Of a DNA stretch of 64,000 nucleotides, positions 52,423 through 60,576 are shown piece after piece. The translations under genes and the position numbers were made by a program. A model generated the notes under the pieces. The model was not told the origin of the DNA and did not search any database. It saw only the letters and a program-made list of their open reading frames with translations. Position 1 is the first letter of the stretch. Each line of letters starts with the position of its first letter. This DNA is from Saccharothrix longispora (GTDB lineage Bacteria; Actinomycetota; Actinomycetes; Mycobacteriales; Pseudonocardiaceae), in contig NZ_NSDM01000005.1 in assembly GCF_030852425.1 (NCBI RefSeq), forward strand, positions 186,338 to 250,337. The letters are read 5' to 3'.

Positions 52423-53691
52423 TCAGCCCTGCCGGAGGGACCTGGTGATGGCCTCGTCGCCGTCGGCGAGCGCCGAGGCCGCGTCGCCGAACAACGCGCC
52501 GCGCACGGTCCGCAGCCACGGGCTCTGCGGGTCGTTGAACGAGGCGTTGAAGTTGCGGGCGTAGGGCGTCCGGCCCTTGGCGACCAGGCTGTTCGCGGTG
52601 ACCAGGCGCGGGTCGGCCTTCGCGTGCTCGTTCTCGGCGAGGTCCGTGCGGGTCGGCACGCCCTTGCCCCTGGCGACCACGCCGACCTGGGCCTCGTCGG
52701 AGGTCGTCCAGGCCAGGAACTCCCAGGCCGCGTCCTCGTGCCCGGTGGTCGCGCCGATGCCCATCGCGTCGCCGCCGACGAACGTGGACTCGCCGCCGTC
52801 GAGGCCGCTGATCGGCGCGACCCCGACGTCGACCCCCTTCGCCGCGATGGCGTCGAGCCACACGGACGGGCCCGGCGCGATGCCGACGTTGCCGCTCTGC
52901 AACGCGCCGAGCCAGGTGGGGCCGGCTTCGTCCTTGGACGCGGGCGCGGCCACCCCCTCCTCGTACAGGGAGCGGTACAGGGCGAACACGTCGGCCATCT
53001 CCGGCGAGTCGACGGTGGCCTCCTGCCCGTCCGCGTCCAGGACGTCGCCACCGCCCGCCCACACCGAGGGCCACATCGTGAACTCGACGCAGCCGCCGCA
53101 GTTGCCGCCGAAGTACGTGCCGTGCACGTCACCGCCGAGCGCGTCGACCTTCCGCGCGTGCTCGGCGTACTCGCGCAGCGTGCGCGGCGGCCGCTCCGGG
53201 TCGAGGCCCGCCTTCCGGTACAGGTCCTTGTCGTAGAGCAGCACGGACAGGTCGATCGTGTGCGGCAGCGCGAAGTTGCGCCCCTCCCACGTGCCTGCCC
53301 GCACGTGGGAGGGCGCCACCCGGTCCTTCACGTCGAGCGCGGCGAACCGGTCGGTCACGTCCGCCCAGAGGCCCTGGGAGGCGTACTGCGGCGCGAACAC
53401 CACGTCCGCGGCGAACAGGTCTGGCAGGGCCTTCGCCCCGGCCGCGGACGCGAGCTTCGCCGGGTACTCCTCGTTGGGGTACGCGGTCACCTCGACGCGG
53501 TCGCGGTGGGTGGCGTTGTAGGCGTCCGCGTACGCCTTGGACACGGCCTCGGTCGCGGCGCGGGTCCACAGGGTCAGCACCACGCCCTCGTCCCCGCCGC
53601 CCTCGTCCCCGCCGCCCGCGTCGGGCGCGGCGCAGGCGGCGGCGGTCAGCGCCAGCACGGCCACGGTGGTGCGAAGCCCTCTTGTGGTCAC
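52423..53691 (-). CDS. Extracellular sugar-binding lipoprotein of the CUT1 importer
   Basis: The 422-residue protein has a lipoprotein signal with lipobox TAAAC (Cys about 18), a short Gly/Glu-rich linker, and the family 1 binding-protein fold: VVLTLWTRAATEAVSKAYADAYN, FALPHTIDLSVLLYDKDLYRKAGLD, FVGGDAMGIGATTGHEDAAWEFLAW and a late RGALFGDAASALADGDEAI. It captures the sugar released outside by the glycosidases, probably arabinose oligomers. GTG 53691 has AAGGAGAG upstream. Extra cysteines in FGGNCGGCVEF (about 190-200) are notable. Confidence 0.92.
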   Translation of the reverse strand: MTTRGLRTTVAVLALTAAACAAPDAGGGDEGGGDEGVVLTLWTRAATEAVSKAYADAYNATHRDRVEVTAYPNEEYPAKLASAAGAKALPDLFAADVVFAPQYASQGLWADVTDRFAALDVKDRVAPSHVRAGTWEGRNFALPHTIDLSVLLYDKDLYRKAGLDPERPPRTLREYAEHARKVDALGGDVHGTYFGGNCGGCVEFTMWPSVWAGGGDVLDADGQEATVDSPEMADVFALYRSLYEEGVAAPASKDEAGPTWLGALQSGNVGIAPGPSVWLDAIAAKGVDVGVAPISGLDGGESTFVGGDAMGIGATTGHEDAAWEFLAWTTSDEAQVGVVARGKGVPTRTDLAENEHAKADPRLVTANSLVAKGRTPYARNFNASFNDPQSPWLRTVRGALFGDAASALADGDEAITRSLRQG

Positions 53692-53726
53692 CGGTCTCTC
53701 CTTCGAGCGCGGTCCGGGGGTCGGGA

Positions 53727-55622
53727 TCAGTCGGCGGGGAGCCAGACCCGCATGGTGGACGGGCCCCGGCGGGCCCAGCGGTGGTACGGCACGAGCGCGA
53801 ACGGGGCGTGCGCTCCGGCGGTCGGCGTCGCCGGAGCGCCGTAGGGCCAGCGGGCGTCGGCCGGGTGGTCGACGCGCGCCCGCACCTCGACGCCGTGCGG
53901 CGTGTCGACCGGCGGGGTGGACGGGTCGACGCGCAGCACGTCCAGGTCCACGTCCCCGAGCGACTCGGCGCAGTACACGACCGGACCGCGTTCCACGGCC
54001 ACGCAGCCGCGCACGGCGTCCACCCGGGGGTCGGGCGCGGTGAACCGGGGCAGCACCGGCAGCTCCAGCCGGATCTCCTCCCCCACCGCGAAGTTCCGGT
54101 GCACCACGACGTCGCCGACCGGCGCGGGGTGGCGGCCGTAGGTGGTGGCCAGCACCGCGCCGTCGGCCCAGCCGGGCACGCGCAGGGTGATCGACCACGG
54201 CCGGTCGTCGGTCTTCACCACCCGCACGGTCACCACGCCGTCGTCCGGGTAGTCGGTGCGCACCCGCAGTCCCACCTCGCGGCCGTCGGCGAGGCGGGTG
54301 TCGATCTCGGCGTCCAGGTACTGGTGCAGCCGCACGCCGGTGTCGTCGGCGGTCGCGGTGTAGCAGGCCAGCGAGGCCAGCAGCCTGGCCGCGTTGCCCA
54401 GGCAGCACGACACCTCGAACCACGGGGCCCGCGGCCCGCCGCCGAAGCCCAGCTGCTCCTCGTCGTCGGAGACCTCGGCGGTGGGCGTGCGCTGGTGCAG
54501 GGTGTGGGCGTAGAAGAACGAGCGGCCGTCGTCGGCGACGGCGGTGGCCACCACGTTGTGCAGGATGCGCTCGACGACGTCGTCGTAGCGGCCGTCCCCG
54601 GTCGCCAGCAGCAGGCGCCAGGCCAGCATGATCGCCGCGACGCCCGCGCACGTCTCGGAGTAGGCGCGGTCCGCCGGCAGCTGGAAGTCCGGGCCGAACG
54701 CCTCGTCGGTGTGCCGCGAGCCCATACCGCCGGTCAGGTAGGTGCGCCGGGCCAGGGCGTGGTCGAACTGGGCGGCGACGGACCGCAGCAGCTCGTCGTC
54801 CCCGGTGTCCACGGCCACGTCGACCGCGCCGCACGCCAGGTACAGCGCGCGCACGGCGTGCCCGTGCAGGGAGGTCGACTCGCGCACCGGCACGTCGTCG
54901 CTGAAGTAGGACCAGCCGAACTCGTGGCGCGGCAGCGTCCGCCTGCCCCGGCGCTCGACGAACAGGGCGGCCTGGTCCAGGTAGCGGCGCTCCCCCGTGA
55001 CGCGGGCCAGCTCGACCAGCGCCACCTCGATCTCGGGGTGGCCGCACACGCCCTGCCGCCCGTCGGGGCCGAACTCGGCGCACACGTGGTCGGCGACGCC
55101 GCGGGCGACGCCCAGCAGCCGGTCGGGCCCGGCGGTGCGGGCGCGGGCCACGGCGGCCTGGATCAGGTGCCCCGCGCAGTACAGCTCGTGCCCCCAGGCC
55201 AGGTCGCCGTAGCGGGGCGGGCGGCCGGGACCGCCGAACGCGGTGCCGAGGTAGCCGTCGGGGGCCTGCGCGGCGGCGACCAGTTCGGTCAGCTCGACGA
55301 CGGCCGCGTCCACGGCGGGGTCGCCGCCGCGACCCGCCTCCCAGGACAGGGCCTCCAGCAGCTTGTAGACCTCCGAGTCGGAGAACTCGCGGCCCCGCCG
55401 GTCGGGCGAGCTGTGGCCGGCGGCGAAGTTGGCGGTCCAGCCGAGCCGGTCGAGCCAGGACCGGATGTGCGGCAGGGTCGCGGCGGCGTTGACCTCCTGC
55501 CTCCGGGCCCAGGGCCCGCCGGTGACGCGCACTTCGCCGAGCCCCAGCGGTCGGAGCGCACCGCGCCGCGGCACGACGGGTCGGCCACCCACCGCGGTGG
55601 TGTCCGGCGACGTCAGCGTCAT
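53727..55622 (-). CDS. GH127 beta-L-arabinofuranosidase
   Basis: The 631-residue protein has the DUF1680/GH127 features of Bifidobacterium HypBA1: DSEVYKLLEALSWE, AQAPDGYLGTAF, WGHELYCAGHL, the acid/base Glu307 in DEAFGPDFQLP, Glu323 and Cys325 in YSETCAG, and Cys406-Cys407 in FEVSCCLGNAARLL, where the cysteines bind zinc and supply the nucleophile. No signal peptide is visible, so it probably works inside the cell on imported beta-L-arabinosides. It is the first gene of the operon. ATG 55622 has GGGAGGG 5 bases upstream. A matching LacI operator lies upstream at 55687. Confidence 0.93.
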   Translation of the reverse strand: MTLTSPDTTAVGGRPVVPRRGALRPLGLGEVRVTGGPWARRQEVNAAATLPHIRSWLDRLGWTANFAAGHSSPDRRGREFSDSEVYKLLEALSWEAGRGGDPAVDAAVVELTELVAAAQAPDGYLGTAFGGPGRPPRYGDLAWGHELYCAGHLIQAAVARARTAGPDRLLGVARGVADHVCAEFGPDGRQGVCGHPEIEVALVELARVTGERRYLDQAALFVERRGRRTLPRHEFGWSYFSDDVPVRESTSLHGHAVRALYLACGAVDVAVDTGDDELLRSVAAQFDHALARRTYLTGGMGSRHTDEAFGPDFQLPADRAYSETCAGVAAIMLAWRLLLATGDGRYDDVVERILHNVVATAVADDGRSFFYAHTLHQRTPTAEVSDDEEQLGFGGGPRAPWFEVSCCLGNAARLLASLACYTATADDTGVRLHQYLDAEIDTRLADGREVGLRVRTDYPDDGVVTVRVVKTDDRPWSITLRVPGWADGAVLATTYGRHPAPVGDVVVHRNFAVGEEIRLELPVLPRFTAPDPRVDAVRGCVAVERGPVVYCAESLGDVDLDVLRVDPSTPPVDTPHGVEVRARVDHPADARWPYGAPATPTAGAHAPFALVPYHRWARRGPSTMRVWLPAD

Positions 55623-55686
55623 CCAACCCTCCCGGGTCACCGCCGGACGGGCCGTCCCGTGCCGGTTCGCCTTCGACCATGACAGT

Positions 55687-55700
55687 CGAAAAGGTTTTCG
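55687..55700. promoter_or_regulatory. LacI operator on the operon side
   Basis: CGAAAA (55687-55692) and TTTTCG (55695-55700) are perfect inverted arms around GG. The same design recurs 100 bases away at 55786-55800. It lies 65 bases upstream of the GH127 start. Confidence 0.75.
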
Positions 55701-55785
55701 GCAATTGCCAATCTCATGTTGGCCCGAATCCGGGTTAGATGCGGTGACGTGCGAATACAATCGAATCGGCGTTCGACGAAACAGT

Positions 55786-55800
55786 TCGAAAGGCTTTCGA
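55786..55800. promoter_or_regulatory. LacI operator at the regulator start
   Basis: TCGAAAG (55786-55792) and CTTTCGA (55794-55800) form a perfect palindrome around one G, ending on the A of the LacI start codon. This is the CGAAA-N-TTTCG type bound by many actinobacterial glycosidase repressors. Confidence 0.8.
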
Positions 55801-56816
55801 TGGCCAAGCGGCAGTCATCCTCGACCACCCTCAGCGACGTCGCCGCGCGCGCCGGGGTGTCGATCTCCACCGCGTCGAAGGCCCTCAACGGCCGCGACGA
55901 CGTGGCCGCCGCGACGCGGGACCGCGTGCTGCGCGCCGCCGCCGAACTGGCGTTCCAGCCGAACGCCCTGGCGCGCGGCCTGATCTCGGGGCGCACCCGC
56001 ACCATCGGGCTGCTCACCGACGAACTGGGCGGCCGCTTCGCCATGCCGATCCTGCTGGGGGTGGAGAACGCGCTGGCCAACGAGCAGATGTCGGTGCTGC
56101 TGTGCGACGCGCGCGGCGACGCGATCCGCCGCCACCACTACATCAGCACTCTGCTGGCCAGGCAGGTCGACGGGTTCATCATCCTCGGCGACGACAACGA
56201 CGTGCGCCCCTCGCTGACCCGGGGCATCCCGGTGCCGGTGGTGTACGTCTACGGCGAGTCGGCGGACCCCGCCGACCTGTCCGTGCTGGCCGACGACGAA
56301 GGCGGCGCGAGGCTCGCCGTCGAGCACCTGGTCTCGCTGCGGCGCGAGCACATCGGCCACATCACCGGTCCGCAGGCCTACCGGGCGGCGCGCGACCGGG
56401 TGACCGGGCTGCGCACCGTGCTGGCCGAGCACGGTCTCCACCTCGCCGGCGGTGCGCCCCTGCACGGGGAGTGGTCGCAGCGCTGGGGCCGGCACGCCGC
56501 CCGCACCCTGCTGGCCACCGCTCCGGAACTGGACGCGGTGTTCTGCGGCAACGACCAGATCGCCACCGGCGTCGCCGACGTCCTGCGCGACCTGGGCAGG
56601 CGGGTGCCGGAGGACGTGGCGATCGTCGGCTACGACAACTGGGAGGAGTTCGCCGTCGACTGCCGTCCCCCGCTCACCACGGTGGACCTGGACCTGGAGC
56701 ACCTGGGCACGGCCGCCGCCCGCCTCCTGCTGGACCGGCTGGGCGGCGACCACGCGGGTGGCGTCGTGCGCCACCCGTGCAGGCTCGTGGTCCGCGAGTC
56801 CACCGCGGTGCCGTGA
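55800..56816 (+). CDS. LacI-family repressor of the arabinoside operon
   Basis: The 338-residue protein has the LacI helix-turn-helix (TLSDVAARAGVSISTASKALNG, about 10-31), the hinge (LAFQPNALARGLISGRTRTIG) and a sugar-binding effector domain with DAVFCGNDQIATGVADVLRDLG and IVGYDNWEEFAVDCRPPLTTVD. It is divergent from the eight-gene operon, with paired operators in the 177-bp gap, and its start codon overlaps one of them, showing autoregulation. The likely inducer is an arabinose oligosaccharide. Confidence 0.93.
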   Translation: MAKRQSSSTTLSDVAARAGVSISTASKALNGRDDVAAATRDRVLRAAAELAFQPNALARGLISGRTRTIGLLTDELGGRFAMPILLGVENALANEQMSVLLCDARGDAIRRHHYISTLLARQVDGFIILGDDNDVRPSLTRGIPVPVVYVYGESADPADLSVLADDEGGARLAVEHLVSLRREHIGHITGPQAYRAARDRVTGLRTVLAEHGLHLAGGAPLHGEWSQRWGRHAARTLLATAPELDAVFCGNDQIATGVADVLRDLGRRVPEDVAIVGYDNWEEFAVDCRPPLTTVDLDLEHLGTAAARLLLDRLGGDHAGGVVRHPCRLVVRESTAVP

Positions 56817-56819
56817 CGG

Positions 56820-57239
56820 TCAGGTGTTGCTGCGGGCGGCGCTGATGTCGGCGAGCCCGGAGAGCGAGTCCTGCTCGATCGCGGCGTCGCCGAGGGAGAA
56901 CACGCCCACGGCCCGACCGCCCTCGACCACCGGGATGCGGCGGACCGCCTTCTCCCGCATGCGGGTCACGGCGGTGTCGACGTCCTCGTCGGGGGTGGCG
57001 GTGATCAGCTCGTCGCTGCACACGTCGGCCAGCGAGCAGCCGGACAGGTCCTCGCGGTCGGCGAGGCCGCGGACGACGATGTCGCGGTCGGTGACGATGC
57101 CGCGCACCTGGTCGCCGTCGACCACGAGCACGTCGCCGATCCCCTGGTCGCGCATCGCCTGCGCCGCCTGTCGCACCGGGGTGTCCGGCGCCAGGGTCAC
57201 CGGGTTCGCGGTCATGAGGTCACGCACGTACTGGGCCAT
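56820..57239 (-). CDS. Tandem CBS-domain protein
   Basis: The 139-residue protein consists of two CBS motifs (YVRDLMTANPVTLAPDTPVR to IVTDRDIVVRGLA, then ITATPDEDVDTAVTRM to GVFSLGDAAIE). Stand-alone CBS pairs bind adenosine nucleotides or NAD and are often stress-induced in actinobacteria. ATG 57239 has GGAGGAAG 6 bases upstream. A GGGTAA element with GAGT 15 bases further upstream suggests stress-sigma control. Confidence 0.92.
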   Translation of the reverse strand: MAQYVRDLMTANPVTLAPDTPVRQAAQAMRDQGIGDVLVVDGDQVRGIVTDRDIVVRGLADREDLSGCSLADVCSDELITATPDEDVDTAVTRMREKAVRRIPVVEGGRAVGVFSLGDAAIEQDSLSGLADISAARSNT

Positions 57240-57287
57240 CGGCACTTCCTCCTCGTGTGTGGAGCGCGTTGCGCGGTCGGACCCCGG

Positions 57288-57312
57288 TTACCCACGAGGA
57301 CGCGGCGCACTC
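57288..57312 (-). promoter_or_regulatory. Possible SigB-like promoter of the CBS gene
   Basis: On the minus strand GAGT (57312-57309) precedes GGGTAA (57293-57288) with 15 nt between, fitting GNNT-N14-16-GGGTAN. It lies about 50 bases upstream of the CBS start codon. Confidence 0.5.
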
Positions 57313-57336
57313 CCCCCGGGAGGCGACGAACCCGCG

Positions 57337-58644
57337 TCAGCCGGCGAGCACGGCCCAGCCGTGGGGCGGGAGGCCGACGACGTCCCGGCCCGCGTCGGCC
57401 GCCCCGGCGAGCACGCCGCGCACCCCCGGCGCGGGCAGGCGGCACGGCGCGTCGGCCAGGTTCAGCGCGACGAGCAGCCGCTCCCCCCGCCCGGCCACGG
57501 CGTAGACCAGCTGCTCGTTGGCGACGTGCACCTGCTCCGGGGCCGCGGTGTGCAGCCACGGGTGCCTGCGGCGCAGGCCGATCAGCTCCTGGTGCAGGTG
57601 GAAGGTCGGCAGGCCCAGCGGGGACAGGCCCGACGGGTCGGGCGGGAACGGCGGTCGCACGGCGTCGTCGCCGCCCGCGCGGTCCACCTTCACCCCGCGG
57701 AACGCGTGCTCGTCGCCGGACCACACCGCCGGGGTCCCGCCCAGGGTGAACAGCACGACGTGCGCGTGCGGGAGGTGGCGCTCGTCGGAGAGCCCGCTGG
57801 CGATCCGGGTCACGTCGTGGTTCCCGACGAACGTCCAGGGCACGAACGACTCCAGGAACACCGCGTGCCGCTTCAGCGACCAGGCCAGCTCGAACAGGTT
57901 GCGCTCCTCGATGCCGTGCCAGACCGCCTGCCACAGCTCGTACTGGGTGACCGCGTCCAGCCCGCCGACGGCCACGGCGCGCGCGTAGTCGCCGTGGATG
58001 ACCTCGCCGACGACGTACGCGTCGGGGTGGGCGGCGCGCACGGCGGGCAGCACGCGGGCCCAGAACTCCGGCGGGACGGCGTAGGCGGCGTCCAGCCGCC
58101 ACCCGTCCGCGCCGCGGTCGAGCCAGTGGACCATCACCCGGGTCACCAGGTCGACGACGGCTTCGCTGGAGTGGTCCAGCTCGACGAGGATGTCGTGGCC
58201 CTCGAAGACGTCGACCTCCGGTTCGACGCCGGGTTCCCACCGCTCGGGCCGGCGCGGCCGGAACCAGTCCGCCGTCGGCGCCGACGGCCCCTGCTCGGCG
58301 AGCGCCCGGAACGCGGGGTGCCGCCGGCCCACGTGGTTGAACACGCCGTCGAGCAGCACCCGGACGCCGCGGGCGTGCGCGGCGGCGACCAGGGCGTCGA
58401 AATCGGCCTCGTCGCCGAGGCGCGGGTCGATCCGGAAGTGGTCGACGGTGTCGTAGCCGTGCGTGCTCGACGCGAAGACCGGGCCGAGCGCCAGGCCGTT
58501 GCAGCCCAGCTCCAGCAGGTGGTCGAGCCAGCGCTCCAGGTGCGGCAGCCGGTGGTGCACCTCGTCCACCGCGGACCGCTCGGCGCCCGTGAACCCCAAG
58601 GGGTACACCTGCCACCAGATCGCGTCGGCCACCCACCCGGGCAT
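57337..58644 (-). CDS. GH13 alpha-amylase-family enzyme
   Basis: The 435-residue cytosolic protein has all GH13 regions: region I LLDGVFNHVG, region II DGWRLDAAYAV (nucleophile Asp185), region III YVVGEVIHG (acid/base Glu214) and region IV FVGNHDVTR (Asp277). It lacks a signal peptide and starch-binding modules. The start WWQVYPLGFTGAE resembles small maltogenic or cyclomaltodextrinase-type members. ATG 58644 has GGAGGAG upstream. It stands alone between stress-type genes and might act on glycogen, trehalose precursors or imported maltodextrins. Confidence 0.92.
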   Translation of the reverse strand: MPGWVADAIWWQVYPLGFTGAERSAVDEVHHRLPHLERWLDHLLELGCNGLALGPVFASSTHGYDTVDHFRIDPRLGDEADFDALVAAAHARGVRVLLDGVFNHVGRRHPAFRALAEQGPSAPTADWFRPRRPERWEPGVEPEVDVFEGHDILVELDHSSEAVVDLVTRVMVHWLDRGADGWRLDAAYAVPPEFWARVLPAVRAAHPDAYVVGEVIHGDYARAVAVGGLDAVTQYELWQAVWHGIEERNLFELAWSLKRHAVFLESFVPWTFVGNHDVTRIASGLSDERHLPHAHVVLFTLGGTPAVWSGDEHAFRGVKVDRAGGDDAVRPPFPPDPSGLSPLGLPTFHLHQELIGLRRRHPWLHTAAPEQVHVANEQLVYAVAGRGERLLVALNLADAPCRLPAPGVRGVLAGAADAGRDVVGLPPHGWAVLAG

Positions 58645-59072
58645 GCTGCTCCTCCACTCGGTCCGCGGTCGCCGCGTCGGCGCGGCACCCGGCCATCCTC
58701 CGACCTCCAGCCCGTCACCGCCTCCCGACGGCGCTCCGCCCCGGCGTCCCGGGGAGCGCGGTCCGCGGTACCGCCTTGTTCCCCGGCAACCGGCCGGCGC
58801 GTGATCCGGGACGACCTCGGCGGCGAGGACGCGGTCGTGGTCTTCAGCGGCTCGGGGCCACCACGCGATCGACGAGCCGGTCACCGTCCTCGGCTTGCGC
58901 GTGCCCTCCGCGCTCGACGAGCGCCGCCGGCCGACCGACGCGGCCCGCATCGTCGCCGGGGCGGCCGGTCCCGCGCCGCCGCGCCGGGGCGGGTGCCCGA
59001 CGCGGCGGCGCGGGACCGGCCGCCCACCGCCTGCCCGGCCGGCCCCGGTGCGGGGCGCGGGGTCGTGCCCGG
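58645..59072. other. 428-bp gap without a supported gene
   Basis: Nothing coding is convincing here. A plus-strand piece reading IRDDLGGEDAVVVFSGSG followed in another frame by IDEPVTVLGLRVPSALDE (58800-58925) looks protein-like but is broken and unrecognised. The right end is the large terminator at 58963-59021. Confidence 0.5.
58963..59021 (-). terminator. Large hairpin after the FN3 protein gene
   Basis: Perfect 21-bp arms (58963-58983 and 59001-59021) enclose a 17-nt loop, 51 bases beyond the stop codon of the minus-strand gene. Confidence 0.75.
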
Positions 59073-59978
59073 CTAACCGCGGGCGGGCGGTGTGGTGAAG
59101 ACCAGGCCCTGGCTCTTGGCCGAGCGGAACCCCCGGACGTCCCGGGTCACGACCTTGACCCGGTGCAGGCTGTCGGGCGCGAGACCGGTGAGCGTGGCCT
59201 GCCGCCCGGTCACGAAGGCGACCGGGGCGTCGTCCAGGAACACGTCGTAGCCCCAGGTCTGGAACCACCAGGGGGTCGCGTACCAGGTCAGGGTCGCGCT
59301 GGTCGGCGTCGTGGCCGTCACGGCCAACCGGGACGGGCGCACCGGCCGCTCGATGATGACGCTCTCCGAGCGCAGCACCCCCACCACGTCGTCCTGCCCC
59401 GGGTCGTGGGCGCAGGTGGCGGTGATCGCGCCCAGGGCGGTGCCGTCCGCCCGCTCGACGCGCAGGGACAGCGCGAGGTCGTCCAGGTGGACGACGTGGT
59501 CGCCGGATCGGTGGAAGGACATCGCCGGGAAGCCGCCCGCGGCGCGCAGCACGTCACGGGGCCCGCCGACCGGGGCAGGCGCGAACGTCAGGGCCGCGCT
59601 GGAGGTCCACGTCCCGGACGGACCCGTCAGGGTCGCACCGAGGGTCGCGGTGCTGTCGCCGTCGATGCGCACGACCGCACCGGCCGGCCGGCCCGGCACG
59701 ACCGCGCCGAGGGACAGCTCGACGTCCGCGTCGAGGAACGCGGGGTCCGCGTACCCGACGGTGCCGGGCCGGTCGAACACCTCGTCGGGCAAGCCGATCG
59801 TGACGCGGGCGTCGACGGGCACCTCGGGTCCGAGCGACGTGGCGCACGTGTAGCCGAGGGTGCGTTCGACGGGCGTGGCGGTCGCCGTGCCCGCCGCCCC
59901 GGCCAGGGCCGCGGAGCAGAACAGCGCCAGGGCGAGCGGGCGGACGAGGCCGCGCGTGGTGTTCCGGTTCTCCGGCAA
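59073..59978 (-). CDS. Secreted protein with N-terminal DUF6801-like and C-terminal FN3 domains
   Basis: The 301-residue precursor has a signal peptide (1-34, cut after TATA). The N-terminal half begins TLGYTCATSLGPEVPVDARV, a Cys-containing beta-sandwich like the DUF6801 group of exported actinobacterial proteins. The second half is a fibronectin type III domain (RPSRLAVTATTPTSATLTWY to RDVRGFRSAK, about 205-290). The function is unknown; surface adhesion or wall association is possible. TTG 59978 is the start, supported by AGGGAGAA 7 bases upstream. Confidence 0.8.
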   Translation of the reverse strand: MPENRNTTRGLVRPLALALFCSAALAGAAGTATATPVERTLGYTCATSLGPEVPVDARVTIGLPDEVFDRPGTVGYADPAFLDADVELSLGAVVPGRPAGAVVRIDGDSTATLGATLTGPSGTWTSSAALTFAPAPVGGPRDVLRAAGGFPAMSFHRSGDHVVHLDDLALSLRVERADGTALGAITATCAHDPGQDDVVGVLRSESVIIERPVRPSRLAVTATTPTSATLTWYATPWWFQTWGYDVFLDDAPVAFVTGRQATLTGLAPDSLHRVKVVTRDVRGFRSAKSQGLVFTTPPARG

Positions 59979-60234
59979 GGGGTTCTCCCTCTTCGTCGGG
60001 TCGAAGCGGCCCCACCGCCGCCGGGGCCGGCAGCGGTGGCGAGGGAGCGGGTGGTGCGGTGCGCGGGCACGACAGCGGGAAGGCGTGCGGACTGCGGGCC
60101 CGTGCCCGACGCCTGCCGCGACCGGCCCGCCTCCCCTCCCCCACCGCAGGCTACTGCCGCCGGGGACGCCCCTGAAGACCACCGGCGGAGCAGCCACCGC
60201 CGCCGGTCGGGTGCCCGTGCGTGCCCCGTGCGCG

Positions 60235-60545
60235 CAGCACGACCCCGGCCGGCTCGGCGGGCGTCCCGGCGCGGTGTCGACCTCCAGGTCGTACGGGATG
60301 CCCTCGTGGACGGTCGGCAGGTGGTCCCGGACCAGGCCCACGACGGCGTGGTCACCTGCCCGTTCGCGCTGCTCCGCCACCGCCAACGGGCAGGTGACGC
60401 GCACGAAGAGGACGTCGGACCCGCCGACGCGGTCGTCCGGTCCCGGATCAGGTCCGGCGGCATCCCGTCCACCACGAGGTCGTCACCGCCCCGGGCGGCC
60501 CTCGGCGTCACGGACGGCGCGGTCGTACCGGAAGCCGTCACGGCT
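60235..60545 (-). pseudogene. Remnant of a chloramphenicol-phosphotransferase-like kinase
   Basis: On the minus strand short stretches in different frames read DGFRYDRAVRDAEG, GDDLVVDGMPPDLIRDR and then VRVTCPLAVAEQRERAGDHA followed by HEGIPYDLEVDT. These match successive parts of the CPT-like P-loop phosphotransferase family as I remember it. The N-terminal Walker A half is gone and at least two frame changes separate the pieces. It lies just downstream of the DUF2267 gene and clearly cannot make a working enzyme. Confidence 0.65.
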
Positions 60546-60576
60546 CAGCGGGCCGTCGCGCACGGCACCAGGTCGG

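Noticed and set aside
58800..58925. Plus-strand fragments as a gene
   Set aside because: Pieces in two frames look protein-like, but no start, ribosome-binding site or recognisable family could be found.
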